Shown here: positions 8,327-15,259 of the stretch, one piece after another
Layout: each line of letters begins with the position of its first letter
How positions within the stretch are numbered: position 1 is the first letter of the stretch
Assembly (NCBI GenBank): GCA_022787425.1
Contig: JALFWB010000056.1
Location: forward strand, 1 to 43,588
Origin: Akkermansia sp.
GTDB taxonomy: Bacteria; Verrucomicrobiota; Verrucomicrobiia; Verrucomicrobiales; Akkermansiaceae
Length of the DNA stretch: 43,588 bases
Direction: 5' to 3'
Made by a program: the position numbers and the translations under genes
Notes under the pieces: generated by a model
The model's database searches: none
What the model saw: the letters and a program-made list of their open reading frames with translations, nothing else
Told to the model about the DNA's origin: nothing

Positions 8327-8356
8327 ATACTACAGCATTTGTAATGCTGTAGTCAA
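8327..8356 (-). promoter_or_regulatory. rgpF promoter with palindromic spacer
   Basis: Minus strand TTGACT (8351-8356), 18-base spacer, TAGTAT (8327-8332), 6 bases to the ATG at 8320. The palindrome 8330-8352 overlaps both hexamers, so a protein bound there would block RNA polymerase. Confidence 0.5.
8330..8352. repeat. Perfect 23-bp palindrome (10-bp arms, 3-bp centre)
   Basis: Left arm CTACAGCATT and right arm AATGCTGTAG are exact inverted repeats around TGT. Related copies: 8474-8489 (arm plus centre, inverted sense), 26197-26219, 26362-26382 and 43060-43082. It could be a repressor operator or the core of a dispersed palindromic repeat. Confidence 0.85.
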
Positions 8357-8367
8357 GTCGCATGTTC

Positions 8368-8395
8368 GGAAATCCCTGAAGAATCAGGGATTTCC
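8368..8395. repeat. Perfect 12-bp hairpin with AGAA loop
   Basis: GGAAATCCCTGA at 8368-8379 is exactly reverse-complementary to 8384-8395, with a 4-base loop. No T tract follows on either strand, so it is not an ordinary intrinsic terminator. It lies between the palindrome at 8330 and its partial inverted copy at 8474. Confidence 0.8.
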
Positions 8396-8473
8396 GCCCT
8401 TTGATCTAATTGAGGTCGAATGTGAGGTCTCTCTGTAAGTCCTTGAGTCTGAACGTCTTAGGATTTCAGATAG

Positions 8474-8489
8474 ACTACAGCATTACAAA
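8474..8489. repeat. Inverted partial copy of the 8330 palindrome
   Basis: The 16 bases CTACAGCATTACAAAT match the reverse complement of the 8330-8352 palindrome without mismatch. With that copy they bracket a 160-base gene-free segment (8330-8489) that holds the 12-bp hairpin at 8368. This and the promoters account for the gap between rgpF and the next gene. Confidence 0.6.
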
Positions 8490-8543
8490 TACAGAGGAGA
8501 AATGTCTCCGAATTCCTCTGATTTAACCTGTTCATCAGCTATT

Positions 8544-8573
8544 ATCGGCTAATTTGCGGCTAAATTAGCCGAT
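8544..8573. promoter_or_regulatory. 12-bp inverted repeat, probable operator
   Basis: ATCGGCTAATTT (8544-8555) and AAATTAGCCGAT (8562-8573) are perfect inverted repeats around a 6-base centre. They end 6 bases before the -35 of the small winged-helix gene, the place expected for an operator. Autoregulation by that gene's product is an inference. Confidence 0.55.
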
Positions 8574-8579
8574 GAGGGG

Positions 8580-8606
8580 TTGACTTGTGGGGGTAGTGGG
8601 TAGAAT
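8580..8606 (+). promoter_or_regulatory. Promoter of the winged-helix gene, short spacer
   Basis: TTGACT (8580-8585), 15-base spacer, TAGAAT (8601-8606), 6 bases to the ATG at 8613. The spacer is shorter than the usual 17, so the promoter may be weak or regulated. Confidence 0.4.
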
Positions 8607-8612
8607 GGTGGC

Positions 8613-8924
8613 ATGAAAAGGAGAGTCAGGGTGCCGAGGCCGGAGGAGCTGCCGGCACTGACCCATGCGCTCGATGGGTTTTCCCCGCTCAAACCACGTC
8701 AGCGCGGGGTGTTGCTGTACTTCCTGCGCCACCCTACCGCCACTACCTCTGTCACCCAACATTGCCGGGAATACGGCGTCGTCCGCCAAACAGCACGCAC
8801 AGACCTGACGGCTTTGGAGCGCCTGGGGCTCGTTTCTTCCCGCCTCGTGTCTCGCGAGTATATTTACCGTCCGGTGGAGAACTTGGACAGCCGTTTGCGC
8901 GAAATGGGCTTGACAACAGGGTAG
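8613..8924 (+). CDS. Small winged-helix DNA-binding protein (103 aa)
   Basis: The 103-residue product is mostly one winged-helix domain: LKPRQRGVLLYFLRHPTA (about 26-43), then CREYGVVRQTARTDLTALER as the helix-turn-helix (about 51-70) and LGLVSSRLV as the wing. The nearest familiar domain is the winged helix at the C-terminus of many Fic proteins, but no Fic catalytic motif is present, so this is either a stand-alone regulator or the surviving end of such a gene. A perfect inverted repeat sits just upstream (8544-8573) and the start follows a -10 by 6 bases. The DeoR-type gene follows with its own promoter starting inside this gene's last codons. No target gene can be named. Confidence 0.72.
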   Translation: MKRRVRVPRPEELPALTHALDGFSPLKPRQRGVLLYFLRHPTATTSVTQHCREYGVVRQTARTDLTALERLGLVSSRLVSREYIYRPVENLDSRLREMGLTTG

Positions 8925-8939
8925 GGGGCGGGCTACAAT
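8910..8939 (+). promoter_or_regulatory. Promoter of the DeoR-type gene, near-leaderless
   Basis: TTGACA (8910-8915), 18-base spacer, TACAAT (8934-8939), then 9 bases to the ATG at 8949. The -35 overlaps the last codons of the preceding gene. Confidence 0.65.
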
Positions 8940-8948
8940 GCGCGCAGC

Positions 8949-9707
8949 ATGTATATGGCAGATGAGAGACGAGCCTGCATTCTGCGGATGCTGGCGGAGG
9001 AGGGGAAGGTGCGGTCGAGGCTGCTGGTGAAGGAATTCGGGGTGACGGATGAGACCATTCGCACGGACTTGGAGCAGCTGGGGCAGGCCGGTTTGTTGCG
9101 GCGTGTGCGCGGCGGGGCTGTCTACCTGCCGCCCGGCGGGCACGAGGCGGACGCAGCTCGGCCTGATTGCCAACTGGCGGCTTTGGCGGCATCGCATATT
9201 CCGCATGGGGCCGTCGTGTATGCGGATGACTCACTGTATCTGCCGGCCTTGGCGACGGCACTGGCGCAACGGGAGTGCTGCGTGGTCACGTCGCTGCCCG
9301 GCCACTTGGCGCAGCTGGGGTCCGCGACCCTCCCGGAGCGGGTCTATTGCCTGGGCGGTCGGCTGGATGCTGCGTCCGGCCTGGCGGTTCCGGAGACTTG
9401 GCCGGCGGGGGTGCCGCAGCCGCAGGTGGCGGTGCTTACCCCGCAGGGAGTAACGGCGGGGACGGTTAGCTACAACTGCGAGGCTGCTGCGCGACTGGCC
9501 GGGTTGGCGACCGGGGAGGCTCCCACTGTCCTTCTTCTCGTTCCCTCGGCGGTTTTGGGCGTGAAGGCTGAGCACGCCGTTCCCTGCACTCCCGCATGCC
9601 TCATCACGGAGGACGCCGTTCCCCCGGAGCTGGCACATCTGCCCACCGATCTCATTCCCCGCTTGACCCCGGAGCAATTGCGAGCGGAAAGTGAGTTCGA
9701 TTATTAA
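8949..9707 (+). CDS. DeoR/GlpR-family transcriptional regulator
   Basis: A 252-residue protein with the DeoR N-terminal helix-turn-helix: ADERRACILRMLAEEGKV followed by RLLVKEFGVTDETIRTDLE (about 22-40) and the family's G-L-L-R-R-V-R-G-G-A run. The rest corresponds to the DeoRC sensor domain, which in this family binds sugar phosphates, but it is diverged, so the ligand is open. A second ATG two codons later (8955) would give the canonical MADERR start; with the -10 ending at 8939 either start gives an essentially leaderless message. No sugar-metabolism operon is adjacent. The stop is followed by a bidirectional-looking stem that serves as terminator for metK from the other side. Confidence 0.88.
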   Translation: MYMADERRACILRMLAEEGKVRSRLLVKEFGVTDETIRTDLEQLGQAGLLRRVRGGAVYLPPGGHEADAARPDCQLAALAASHIPHGAVVYADDSLYLPALATALAQRECCVVTSLPGHLAQLGSATLPERVYCLGGRLDAASGLAVPETWPAGVPQPQVAVLTPQGVTAGTVSYNCEAAARLAGLATGEAPTVLLLVPSAVLGVKAEHAVPCTPACLITEDAVPPELAHLPTDLIPRLTPEQLRAESEFDY

Positions 9708-9751
9708 ACAAAAACCCCGCTCCCATGCCTGTTGCAAGCAGAGGAGCGGGG
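9706..9751 (-). terminator. Intrinsic terminator of metK
   Basis: CCCCGCTC (9715-9722) pairs with GAGCGGGG (9744-9751). On the minus strand the stem is followed directly by TTTTTGTTT, a typical rho-independent terminator 14 bases after the metK stop. On the plus strand there is no T tract. Confidence 0.85.
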
Positions 9752-9764
9752 CGTGTACAGAAGT

Positions 9765-10943
9765 TTACTCCCCGCGCAGGATGCTCAGCCGCGCCGGGTC
9801 CAAGGTCTCCCAAGGCAGGTCTGCCTTGGTAAAGTGCCCGTAGTGCGTGGTGCGGCGGAAGATGGGCCGCTTGAGCCCCAGTGCGCTCACCATGTCTGCC
9901 GGCTTAAAGGAAAAAGCCTTCTCAATGCGGCGGATGATGGTCTCCTCCGGCACTCGTTCCGAGCCGAAGCAATCCACATCCAGCATGATGGACGTAGGCT
10001 CCGCCTTGCCGATGGCGTAGGAAACCTGAAGCTCGCAGCGGTCTGCTAAGCCCGCCGCTACCACATGCTTGGCCACCCAGCGGCACATGTAGGCCCCGGA
10101 GCGGTCCACCTTGCTGCAATCCTTGCCGGAGAACGCGCCGCCGCCGTGCCGCCCCATGCCGCCGTAGGTATCCACGATAATCTTGCGACCCGTGAGACCG
10201 GAGTCCCCATGCGGCCCGCCGATGACGAAGCGGCCCGTGGGGTTGATGTAGAAAGCTGTATCGGGCGTGATGAGGTGCTGCGGAATCACGCTGAGGATGA
10301 CCCGCTTGCAGAAGCGGCGGATCTCCTCGTTACTCACCTCCTCGCTGTGCTGGGTGCTGAGCACCACATTGAGTATGCGCAGCGGCTTGCCGTCCTCTCC
10401 GTACTCCACGGCCACCTGGCTCTTGCTGTCCGGCTTCAGCCAGCTCACGGCCCCGGCGTGGCGCAGTTCCGCCAAGCGCATCATGATGCTGTGGGCAAAC
10501 ATGATGGGTGCGGGCATGTACTCCGGCGTCTCGTTCGTTGCATAACCGAACATGATGCCTTGGTCCCCGGCCCCTTGTTCCTCCCCCTCCTTGCCCTCTG
10601 CGGCGCAGGCATCCACGCCCTGCGCAATGTCGGGGCTCTGCTCGGAAAGGTAGTTGGTGATGTCCACGCTCTCGGCGTTGAACACCTCGTCATCCTGAGC
10701 CGTGCGGTAGCCTATCTCGCGGATGGCATTGCGCACCAGTTGCTCGTAGTCGAGGTGGGCCTTCGTGGTGATTTCGCCGGCAAGGATGACATGGCTGTCC
10801 TTGACCAGCACTTCGCAGGCCACGCGGCTCTGCGGGTCCTCCGCCAAGCATGCGTCCAGCACGCTGTCGGAGATGTAGTCAGCGACCTTGTCCGGGTGCC
10901 CTTCGCCCACGGACTCAGAGGTGAAAATGTGAATGGTAGACAT
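9765..10943 (-). CDS. metK: S-adenosylmethionine synthetase
   Basis: Makes S-adenosylmethionine from methionine and ATP in the cytoplasm. From the ATG at 10943 the protein has 392 residues and begins [20 protein letters not shown], the canonical MetK start with the ATP-binding HPDK; GAGDQG (124-129) and GGGAFSGKD (P-loop-like phosphate site) are intact. The open frame continues upstream by 52 codons from an alternative start, but that stretch is the transcribed leader and upstream promoter sequence, not protein. A promoter at 11020-11048 gives a leader of about 70 bases that folds (see 10973-11012). There is no Shine-Dalgarno. The strong terminator at 9706-9751 closes the unit as a single gene. 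Confidence 0.97.
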   Translation of the reverse strand: MSTIHIFTSESVGEGHPDKVADYISDSVLDACLAEDPQSRVACEVLVKDSHVILAGEITTKAHLDYEQLVRNAIREIGYRTAQDDEVFNAESVDITNYLSEQSPDIAQGVDACAAEGKEGEEQGAGDQGIMFGYATNETPEYMPAPIMFAHSIMMRLAELRHAGAVSWLKPDSKSQVAVEYGEDGKPLRILNVVLSTQHSEEVSNEEIRRFCKRVILSVIPQHLITPDTAFYINPTGRFVIGGPHGDSGLTGRKIIVDTYGGMGRHGGGAFSGKDCSKVDRSGAYMCRWVAKHVVAAGLADRCELQVSYAIGKAEPTSIMLDVDCFGSERVPEETIIRRIEKAFSFKPADMVSALGLKRPIFRRTTHYGHFTKADLPWETLDPARLSILRGE

Positions 10944-10972
10944 ATAATGGTGATTTTGTATACAGTTTGGAA

Positions 10973-11012
10973 ACGGCATTTGACGGACTCCGGAGGCGGG
11001 TCCGATTGCCGT
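10973..11012 (-). promoter_or_regulatory. Structured 5' leader of metK
   Basis: On the minus strand TGCCGT complements ACGGCA at the two ends (11007-11012 with 10973-10978) and encloses a second hairpin, CGGAC-CCG with CGG-A-GTCCG (10984-11004). The predicted transcription start (about 11013) falls at the first base of the outer stem. It does not look like SAM-I; other SAM riboswitch classes were not excluded. Confidence 0.45.
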
Positions 11013-11019
11013 CGCCCTC

Positions 11020-11048
11020 AGTATAGCGTAAGGCAGCCCCGTGTGCAA
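11020..11048 (-). promoter_or_regulatory. Promoter of metK
   Basis: Minus strand TTGCAC (11043-11048), 17-base spacer, TATACT (11020-11025). It lies between the FHA gene stop (11077) and metK, so metK is an independent unit. Confidence 0.6.
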
Positions 11049-11076
11049 GCTCTTTTCCGCCGCTCGGCGTAAATTT

Positions 11077-11595
11077 TCACCGGATGTCGCACAACTCAAC
11101 GCGCAGGGTAATGCCGCCGATAGTGAGCCGGGCTCCGTCCTGCAGGGGGATGCGCTTGGCGTAGGGCGGCATCCGGCGCCCGTCCAAGCTCAGGCCGTTG
11201 GTCGATCCCAAGTCGGAGACAGTCGGACCGCTCTCCGTGATTTCCAACAGCGCATGGGTGCGAGAAACGCTGTCCTCCGGCAGAAGGATGGCCGCCTGCT
11301 CGGGGTCGCGGCCGATGACGAGTCCCCCGCGCGCGGCGATGTCGGCGCAGTCCGCTGTGTAGCTCCAGGGCTCACCATCGCGCAGCAGGCCGTACAAGCG
11401 CAGCCTTCCTATGGTGGGAACCTGCCGCCGCCCGCTCTCCTGCAGGCGGTCGATCTCCTCCGGGCTCATCTGCTGCATGTCCGGCCATTCTCCGAAGAGT
11501 TGCCACTTGCGGCGCAACGGATCCTGCGGCCCCAGGGGCGGCAGCATAATGGCGGGCAGCCCCTCCCCGGTGCTCTCCTGTACTTCTTCAGCCAT
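11077..11595 (-). CDS. FHA-domain protein
   Basis: A 172-residue soluble protein. Residues about 90-165 form a forkhead-associated domain, with the [10 protein letters not shown] strand, the conserved SRTHALLE (phosphothreonine-contacting Ser-Arg and structural His) and [16 protein letters not shown] domains bind phosphothreonine peptides, so a Ser/Thr kinase partner is expected, but none lies in the window. The N-terminal 60 residues are Pro/Gln/Glu-rich with no clear fold. The gene starts 12 bases after a -10 element and ends just upstream of the metK promoter. Binding partner and pathway are unknown. Confidence 0.88.
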   Translation of the reverse strand: MAEEVQESTGEGLPAIMLPPLGPQDPLRRKWQLFGEWPDMQQMSPEEIDRLQESGRRQVPTIGRLRLYGLLRDGEPWSYTADCADIAARGGLVIGRDPEQAAILLPEDSVSRTHALLEITESGPTVSDLGSTNGLSLDGRRMPPYAKRIPLQDGARLTIGGITLRVELCDIR

Positions 11596-11607
11596 AGCTC
11601 TGCCCCC

Positions 11608-11636
11608 AGCCTAGCACATTTCCCCGCTGCAATCAA
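11608..11636 (-). promoter_or_regulatory. Promoter of the FHA gene
   Basis: Minus strand TTGATT (11631-11636), 17-base spacer, TAGGCT (11608-11613); 12 bases to the ATG at 11595, leaving a leader of about 5 bases. Confidence 0.5.
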
Positions 11637-11666
11637 TCCAAAATGTCTTTCGCACCATGACTCTTT

Positions 11667-11775
11667 TTTACACTGCAACGGCAGAGACCTTGTTTATGGG
11701 ATTAACACGGTCTGAGCGGATGAAGCAGAGCAGTGTAAACTCTGCCATGCGGTTCTCCATCCTGCATGGCTCTGC
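11667..11775. other. Structured intergenic segment with competing stems
   Basis: TTTACACTG (11667-11675) pairs with CAGTGTAAA (11731-11739). Inside that, AGACC and GGTCT form a smaller stem. GCAGAG (11725-11730) can pair with CTCTGC at 11740-11745 or at 11770-11775, the latter stacked on CCATGC/GCATGG (11745-11750 with 11764-11769). These pairings exclude one another in part. No ORF fits here. The segment lies upstream of the FHA promoter and downstream of the terminator at 11803; a small RNA or a repeat relic are both possible. Confidence 0.35.
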
Positions 11776-11802
11776 TCTATCCGAGGCCAAGTGAACAAGA
11801 GA

Positions 11803-11830
11803 AGCGCGACCCGGGGGAACAGGTCGCGCT
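11803..11830 (-). terminator. Terminator of the Asp/Ser-tail lipoprotein gene
   Basis: AGCGCGACC (11803-11811) and GGTCGCGCT (11822-11830) form a perfect 9-bp stem with a 10-base loop. On the minus strand it is followed by TCTCTTGTTC, a moderately T-rich tail, about 50 bases after the stop at 11881. Confidence 0.7.
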
Positions 11831-11880
11831 TGCTCGAGGGCCACGGGTGCAGCATGGGTCTGCTCCCGGCAGACGTTATC

Positions 11881-12789
11881 TCAGAGGTCGAGGCTCTCGT
11901 CTTCCGAGGACTCTTCCGAGGAAGAGGAGTCAGAGTCGGAGGAAGAATCGGAGGAAGAATCGGAGTCGGAAGCGGAATCAGAATCGCCGGAGGAGTCGGA
12001 GTCTGAGGACGAGTCGCTGTCCGAGCCGTAATCACTACCGGAGCTGTCATCATCGTCGTCATAACGCGCGGCGTCACGCTTTCTGGCGGCCTCTGCTGCG
12101 GCTTCCGCACGGAGCTGCGCCGCGATAGCTTCCTCCTCCTGGCGGCGCGCATCGGCGGCCTTGAGGGTCTCCTGCACCAAACGGTCACGCTCTGCCTTCA
12201 GCTTCGCCAAATCTTCGGCGCTGGGCTTGGAGACAAAGTACTTATCCTCCACCAAGCCGCGGGCACGCCGCGCTTGCAGACGCATCTTGTCATAGCCGGC
12301 ATCTGCGATGGTGGACATGATGGCTTCACTGAGCTGGGAGCGGTCGCGGCGGTTGCAGACATAGAGGCGATAGTTGCCGAGGAAGGGCAGATCCCAAGCC
12401 TTCACACCGTCACGGGGGATGAGTACGCCGGTCATGTGGCCGCGGTCATCGGAGCAAATGCCCCACACACGCTCCTGCCCGGTACGAGCATCCCTCCACG
12501 CTACATAATACTGCGGGTAGGCATAGGAAACGGTCTTAACGACGGAATGCTCCAGCCAAGCGGTCAAAGCACGCGCAGCACGATCCGGGATGGGCCCCTG
12601 GGCGGCGCAGTCGCGGTGGTTCACGCTGCCGGTGTCGTTATGGCTGAAAATTGTCGCCCCCTGCGCTGCCTCAAACCGAGAGGCCGCAGCGGTGGGAGAT
12701 GCGGTGCTACGGCAGGAGGGTACAGTAGACAGAGCTGCCGCCAGACCGCAGAGAATGGTAAGACTCTTGAAGAGGGAAAAACGTTTCAT
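11881..12789 (-). CDS. Lipoprotein with long Asp/Ser-repeat tail
   Basis: A 302-residue protein with a lipoprotein signal (lipobox TVPSC, Cys26). The central part (about 40-200) is a globular domain of unknown family with VSYAYPQYYVAWRDA and a Cys-containing YRLYVCNRRDRSQ segment; residues about 200-243 form a charged helix rich in Ala, Glu and Arg. The final 59 residues are almost only Asp, Ser and Glu, in SDSDSS-type repeats like the SD stalks of Gram-positive adhesins, but without any sorting signal after them. Such a tail would be extended, highly acidic and able to bind divalent cations; these roles are inference. The gene has its own promoter (12807-12836) and terminator, and is divergent from the next lipoprotein gene. 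Confidence 0.82.
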   Translation of the reverse strand: MKRFSLFKSLTILCGLAAALSTVPSCRSTASPTAAASRFEAAQGATIFSHNDTGSVNHRDCAAQGPIPDRAARALTAWLEHSVVKTVSYAYPQYYVAWRDARTGQERVWGICSDDRGHMTGVLIPRDGVKAWDLPFLGNYRLYVCNRRDRSQLSEAIMSTIADAGYDKMRLQARRARGLVEDKYFVSKPSAEDLAKLKAERDRLVQETLKAADARRQEEEAIAAQLRAEAAAEAARKRDAARYDDDDDSSGSDYGSDSDSSSDSDSSGDSDSASDSDSSSDSSSDSDSSSSEESSEDESLDL

Positions 12790-12806
12790 GGCTTTCGGTG
12801 TTCCTC

Positions 12807-12836
12807 ATTCTACCCAATACAGAGGGGGGAAGACAA
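12807..12836 (-). promoter_or_regulatory. Promoter of the Asp/Ser-tail lipoprotein gene
   Basis: Minus strand TTGTCT (12831-12836), 18-base spacer, TAGAAT (12807-12812). The -10 ends 17 bases before the ATG at 12789. Confidence 0.5.
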
Positions 12837-12929
12837 GCAAAAAATGCCGAATAGGGCAATTTTTTGTGTTTTAGGGCACAGAAATACCCCTCCGGCGGCC
12901 CAAAAGCGCGTCCGCAACCCGGAATAGAC

Positions 12930-12958
12930 TTGACCTCGCGGCCAAAACAGTCCACAAT
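12930..12958 (+). promoter_or_regulatory. Promoter of the helical lipoprotein/nspC operon, leaderless
   Basis: TTGACC (12930-12935), 17-base spacer, CACAAT (12953-12958), then 6 bases (GGGGGC) to the ATG at 12965. Confidence 0.55.
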
Positions 12959-12964
12959 GGGGGC

Positions 12965-14053
12965 ATGAGAACAGAGACGAAGTACACCATGGTCCGCGTG
13001 GCCCTGTCGACGGTCGGCGCGCTGGTTCTGTCTGCCTGCGGGGATGAGGGTCAGGACACGGCCCCGACGCCCGCAAAGCAAGCACAGACGCAGAAGGAAA
13101 CCGCCGCTCAGGCTGCTGAGCAGGCCGCTGCTGCGGAAGCCGCTGAGGCCGTGGAACAGGCCCGCGATGCTCTGCTGCAGGAGGCCGTGATCAAACTCGG
13201 TACCGTGTTGGATGACTACGCCGTTGCGCGTGAGACACCCGACATCAACGAGCAGGTGCGCAACGTCTTGGAGAAGATGAACGCCTACCACGAGGCTCTT
13301 ATCCTGGCCGGACATAATAGTCCCATGCGCCTGATGCTGGCCCTGCGCATTGCGGATTGCACGCTGAATTTCGGTGCCGTAGCCAAGGCGGCGGAGGCCT
13401 ATGAGCAGGCGCAGCAGAGCTTGAATGCCCTGCCGGAGGATTACCGAGCCGGCATGGAGGGCTCCCGTGCCGCATCGTCCATCCTGCGCGGTCGTGCTCT
13501 TTGCCTGTTGCGCCAAAACAAGTCAGCCGAGGCTATGCCGCTGTATGAGCAGGCTCTGGAAAACGATAAGAAGATGCTGGAGGCTTTTGCTCCTAAAGAG
13601 GAGAAAGCTCCCTATGGGGAGGAAGCCTCGCAGGCCTTGGCCGATGTACTGGACAGCTTCCGTTGCTTGGGTGATTGCCGCTACATAGCAGGCGACCCCG
13701 AGGAAGCGCGCACGACTTACCGCGCCGGCATGAGCGCACTGGAGGCCACACAGGGGCACGAGCTGCAGCCCGTTGCGGTGCTGGCCGCTGCCAAGCTGGC
13801 TGCTGCTCTGGGGGATGCGGAGGCCGAAATGGGTGACACGGAGAAGGCGAAGGGACTGTGGCTGGCGGCTGCGCAGTTCAACAACAACCTGGTGCGCAGT
13901 TCCGCCCCGGCTATTCTGAGGCGGCGAGCAGCCTTCTGCAACATGCGCTTGCGTCCGGCACTGGAGAAGGTGCTGAAACCGGGGGAGGGGGACACCGCCG
14001 CTCCTGCCGAGCAGCAGGAGGCTCCCGCTGAGGCTCCGAACAGCGCGTCCTGA
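12965..14053 (+). CDS. Helical-repeat (TPR-like) lipoprotein
   Basis: A 362-residue lipoprotein (lipobox VLSAC, Cys25) followed by an Ala/Glu/Gln-rich low-complexity linker (about 35-70) and a series of helical hairpins resembling tetratricopeptide repeats, for example AKAAEAYEQAQQSLNALPED and NKSAEAMPLYEQALENDKKM. Family knowledge makes it a protein-interaction scaffold held at a membrane, probably in the periplasm; the partner is unknown. An internal ATG at 12989 would shorten the signal peptide, but the -10 six bases upstream of 12965 favours the first ATG. The stop is 3 bases before the nspC start, so they are translated from one message. Confidence 0.8.
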   Translation: MRTETKYTMVRVALSTVGALVLSACGDEGQDTAPTPAKQAQTQKETAAQAAEQAAAAEAAEAVEQARDALLQEAVIKLGTVLDDYAVARETPDINEQVRNVLEKMNAYHEALILAGHNSPMRLMLALRIADCTLNFGAVAKAAEAYEQAQQSLNALPEDYRAGMEGSRAASSILRGRALCLLRQNKSAEAMPLYEQALENDKKMLEAFAPKEEKAPYGEEASQALADVLDSFRCLGDCRYIAGDPEEARTTYRAGMSALEATQGHELQPVAVLAAAKLAAALGDAEAEMGDTEKAKGLWLAAAQFNNNLVRSSAPAILRRRAAFCNMRLRPALEKVLKPGEGDTAAPAEQQEAPAEAPNSAS

Positions 14054-14056
14054 CCC

Positions 14057-15247
14057 ATGGCTCGCTTCATCCTCTCCCTTGCTGCGCTGGAGCGCAACGC
14101 GCGCGTGCTGCGCGAGGTGGCGCAGCGCAGTGGTGCGCACATGCTGCTGGCACTCAAGGCCTTCAGCACCACCTCCTGCTTCTCTGCCCTGAAGGAAGCG
14201 GCCGCCGGGTGCTGTGCCTCCGGGCTGTATGAGGCACGCTTGGGGCATCGGTATCTGGGGGGGCATGTCGCCGTGTTTTCGCCGGCCTACCGCCCCCGGG
14301 AGCTCGCCGAGCTGCTGTGCTTCGCGCATCACATCGACTTCAACAGCCTGCCGCAGTGGATGCGCTTCCGGGAGCAGTGCCTGGCCCACCCCCGTGCGCG
14401 GGAGGGGCGGGTGCGCTTCGGTCTGCGGCTCAACCCCTGCTACTCCACCGGCCACACGCCCATGTACGACCCCTGCGTTCCCGGTTCGCGGCTCGGCATC
14501 CCTCCGGAGCAGCTGCAGGGGGCAGATCTGCGCGGTATCTCGGGGCTGCACATCCACACCCTCTGCGAACAGGGGGCGCAGGACCTCATCGATACATTCC
14601 GAGCCTTCGAGCAGCATTTCGGCTCGCTCGCGGCATCGCCCGCCATCACCTACCTGAACTTGGGCGGCGGCCACTGGATTACCAAACCGGACTACGACCG
14701 CGAGGCCCTCATCGCCTTGCTGCGCGAGATCCGGCAGCGTTACGGTACGGAGCTTTTCTTGGAGCCGGGGGAAGCGTGGGCCATCCACACCGGGGTGCTG
14801 AGGGTCAAGGTGCTGGATGTCTTTGAGTCCTTGGGCTACCACCACGCCATTTTGGATGCCAGTGCCTCCGCGCACATGCCGGATGTGCTGGAGATGCCCT
14901 ACCGCCCGGATGTCTTTCTGCCCACGCCGTATGGGAGCGACACCCCTGCGCTTTCTCTTCCGGGGGAGCATTACACCCGAGCCGGGGAACCGGGGGTGCT
15001 GCCGTATACCTACCGCCTCGGCGGACCCACCTGCTTGGCCGGGGATGTTATCGGGGACTACTCTTTCCCCTGCATGCTTCGCCCGGGAGATGAGCTGGTG
15101 CTGGATGATATGGCTCATTACACCATTGTCAAGACCTCGCATTTCAACGGCGTGCCTCACCCGGCCATCTCGGTGCTGCATCCCGATGGCCGGGAGGAAA
15201 CGGTCTGTCAACTTCACTACGAGGACTTCCTCCGCCGTCTCGGATAA
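14057..15247 (+). CDS. nspC: Carboxynorspermidine decarboxylase
   Basis: A 396-residue PLP enzyme of the alanine-racemase/ornithine-decarboxylase fold. LALKAFS at about 31-37 holds the PLP lysine (Lys34). ISGLHIHTLCEQ, YLNLGGGHWITKPDYD and the C-terminal DDMAHYTIVKTSHFNGV (substrate-side residues) are typical of NspC. It decarboxylates carboxynorspermidine or carboxyspermidine in the alternative polyamine route; the partner dehydrogenase is not in the window. The start is placed 3 bases after the upstream lipoprotein's stop, and a secreted protein follows after 12 bases. The pairing with two exported proteins has no known metabolic logic. Confidence 0.93.
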   Translation: MARFILSLAALERNARVLREVAQRSGAHMLLALKAFSTTSCFSALKEAAAGCCASGLYEARLGHRYLGGHVAVFSPAYRPRELAELLCFAHHIDFNSLPQWMRFREQCLAHPRAREGRVRFGLRLNPCYSTGHTPMYDPCVPGSRLGIPPEQLQGADLRGISGLHIHTLCEQGAQDLIDTFRAFEQHFGSLAASPAITYLNLGGGHWITKPDYDREALIALLREIRQRYGTELFLEPGEAWAIHTGVLRVKVLDVFESLGYHHAILDASASAHMPDVLEMPYRPDVFLPTPYGSDTPALSLPGEHYTRAGEPGVLPYTYRLGGPTCLAGDVIGDYSFPCMLRPGDELVLDDMAHYTIVKTSHFNGVPHPAISVLHPDGREETVCQLHYEDFLRRLG

Positions 15248-15259
15248 CCCCTGCTTGCC

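Noticed and set aside
10944..11099. N-terminal extension of metK by 52 codons
   Set aside because: Covers the promoter and the leader stems; MetK proteins start at the [11 protein letters not shown] segment.
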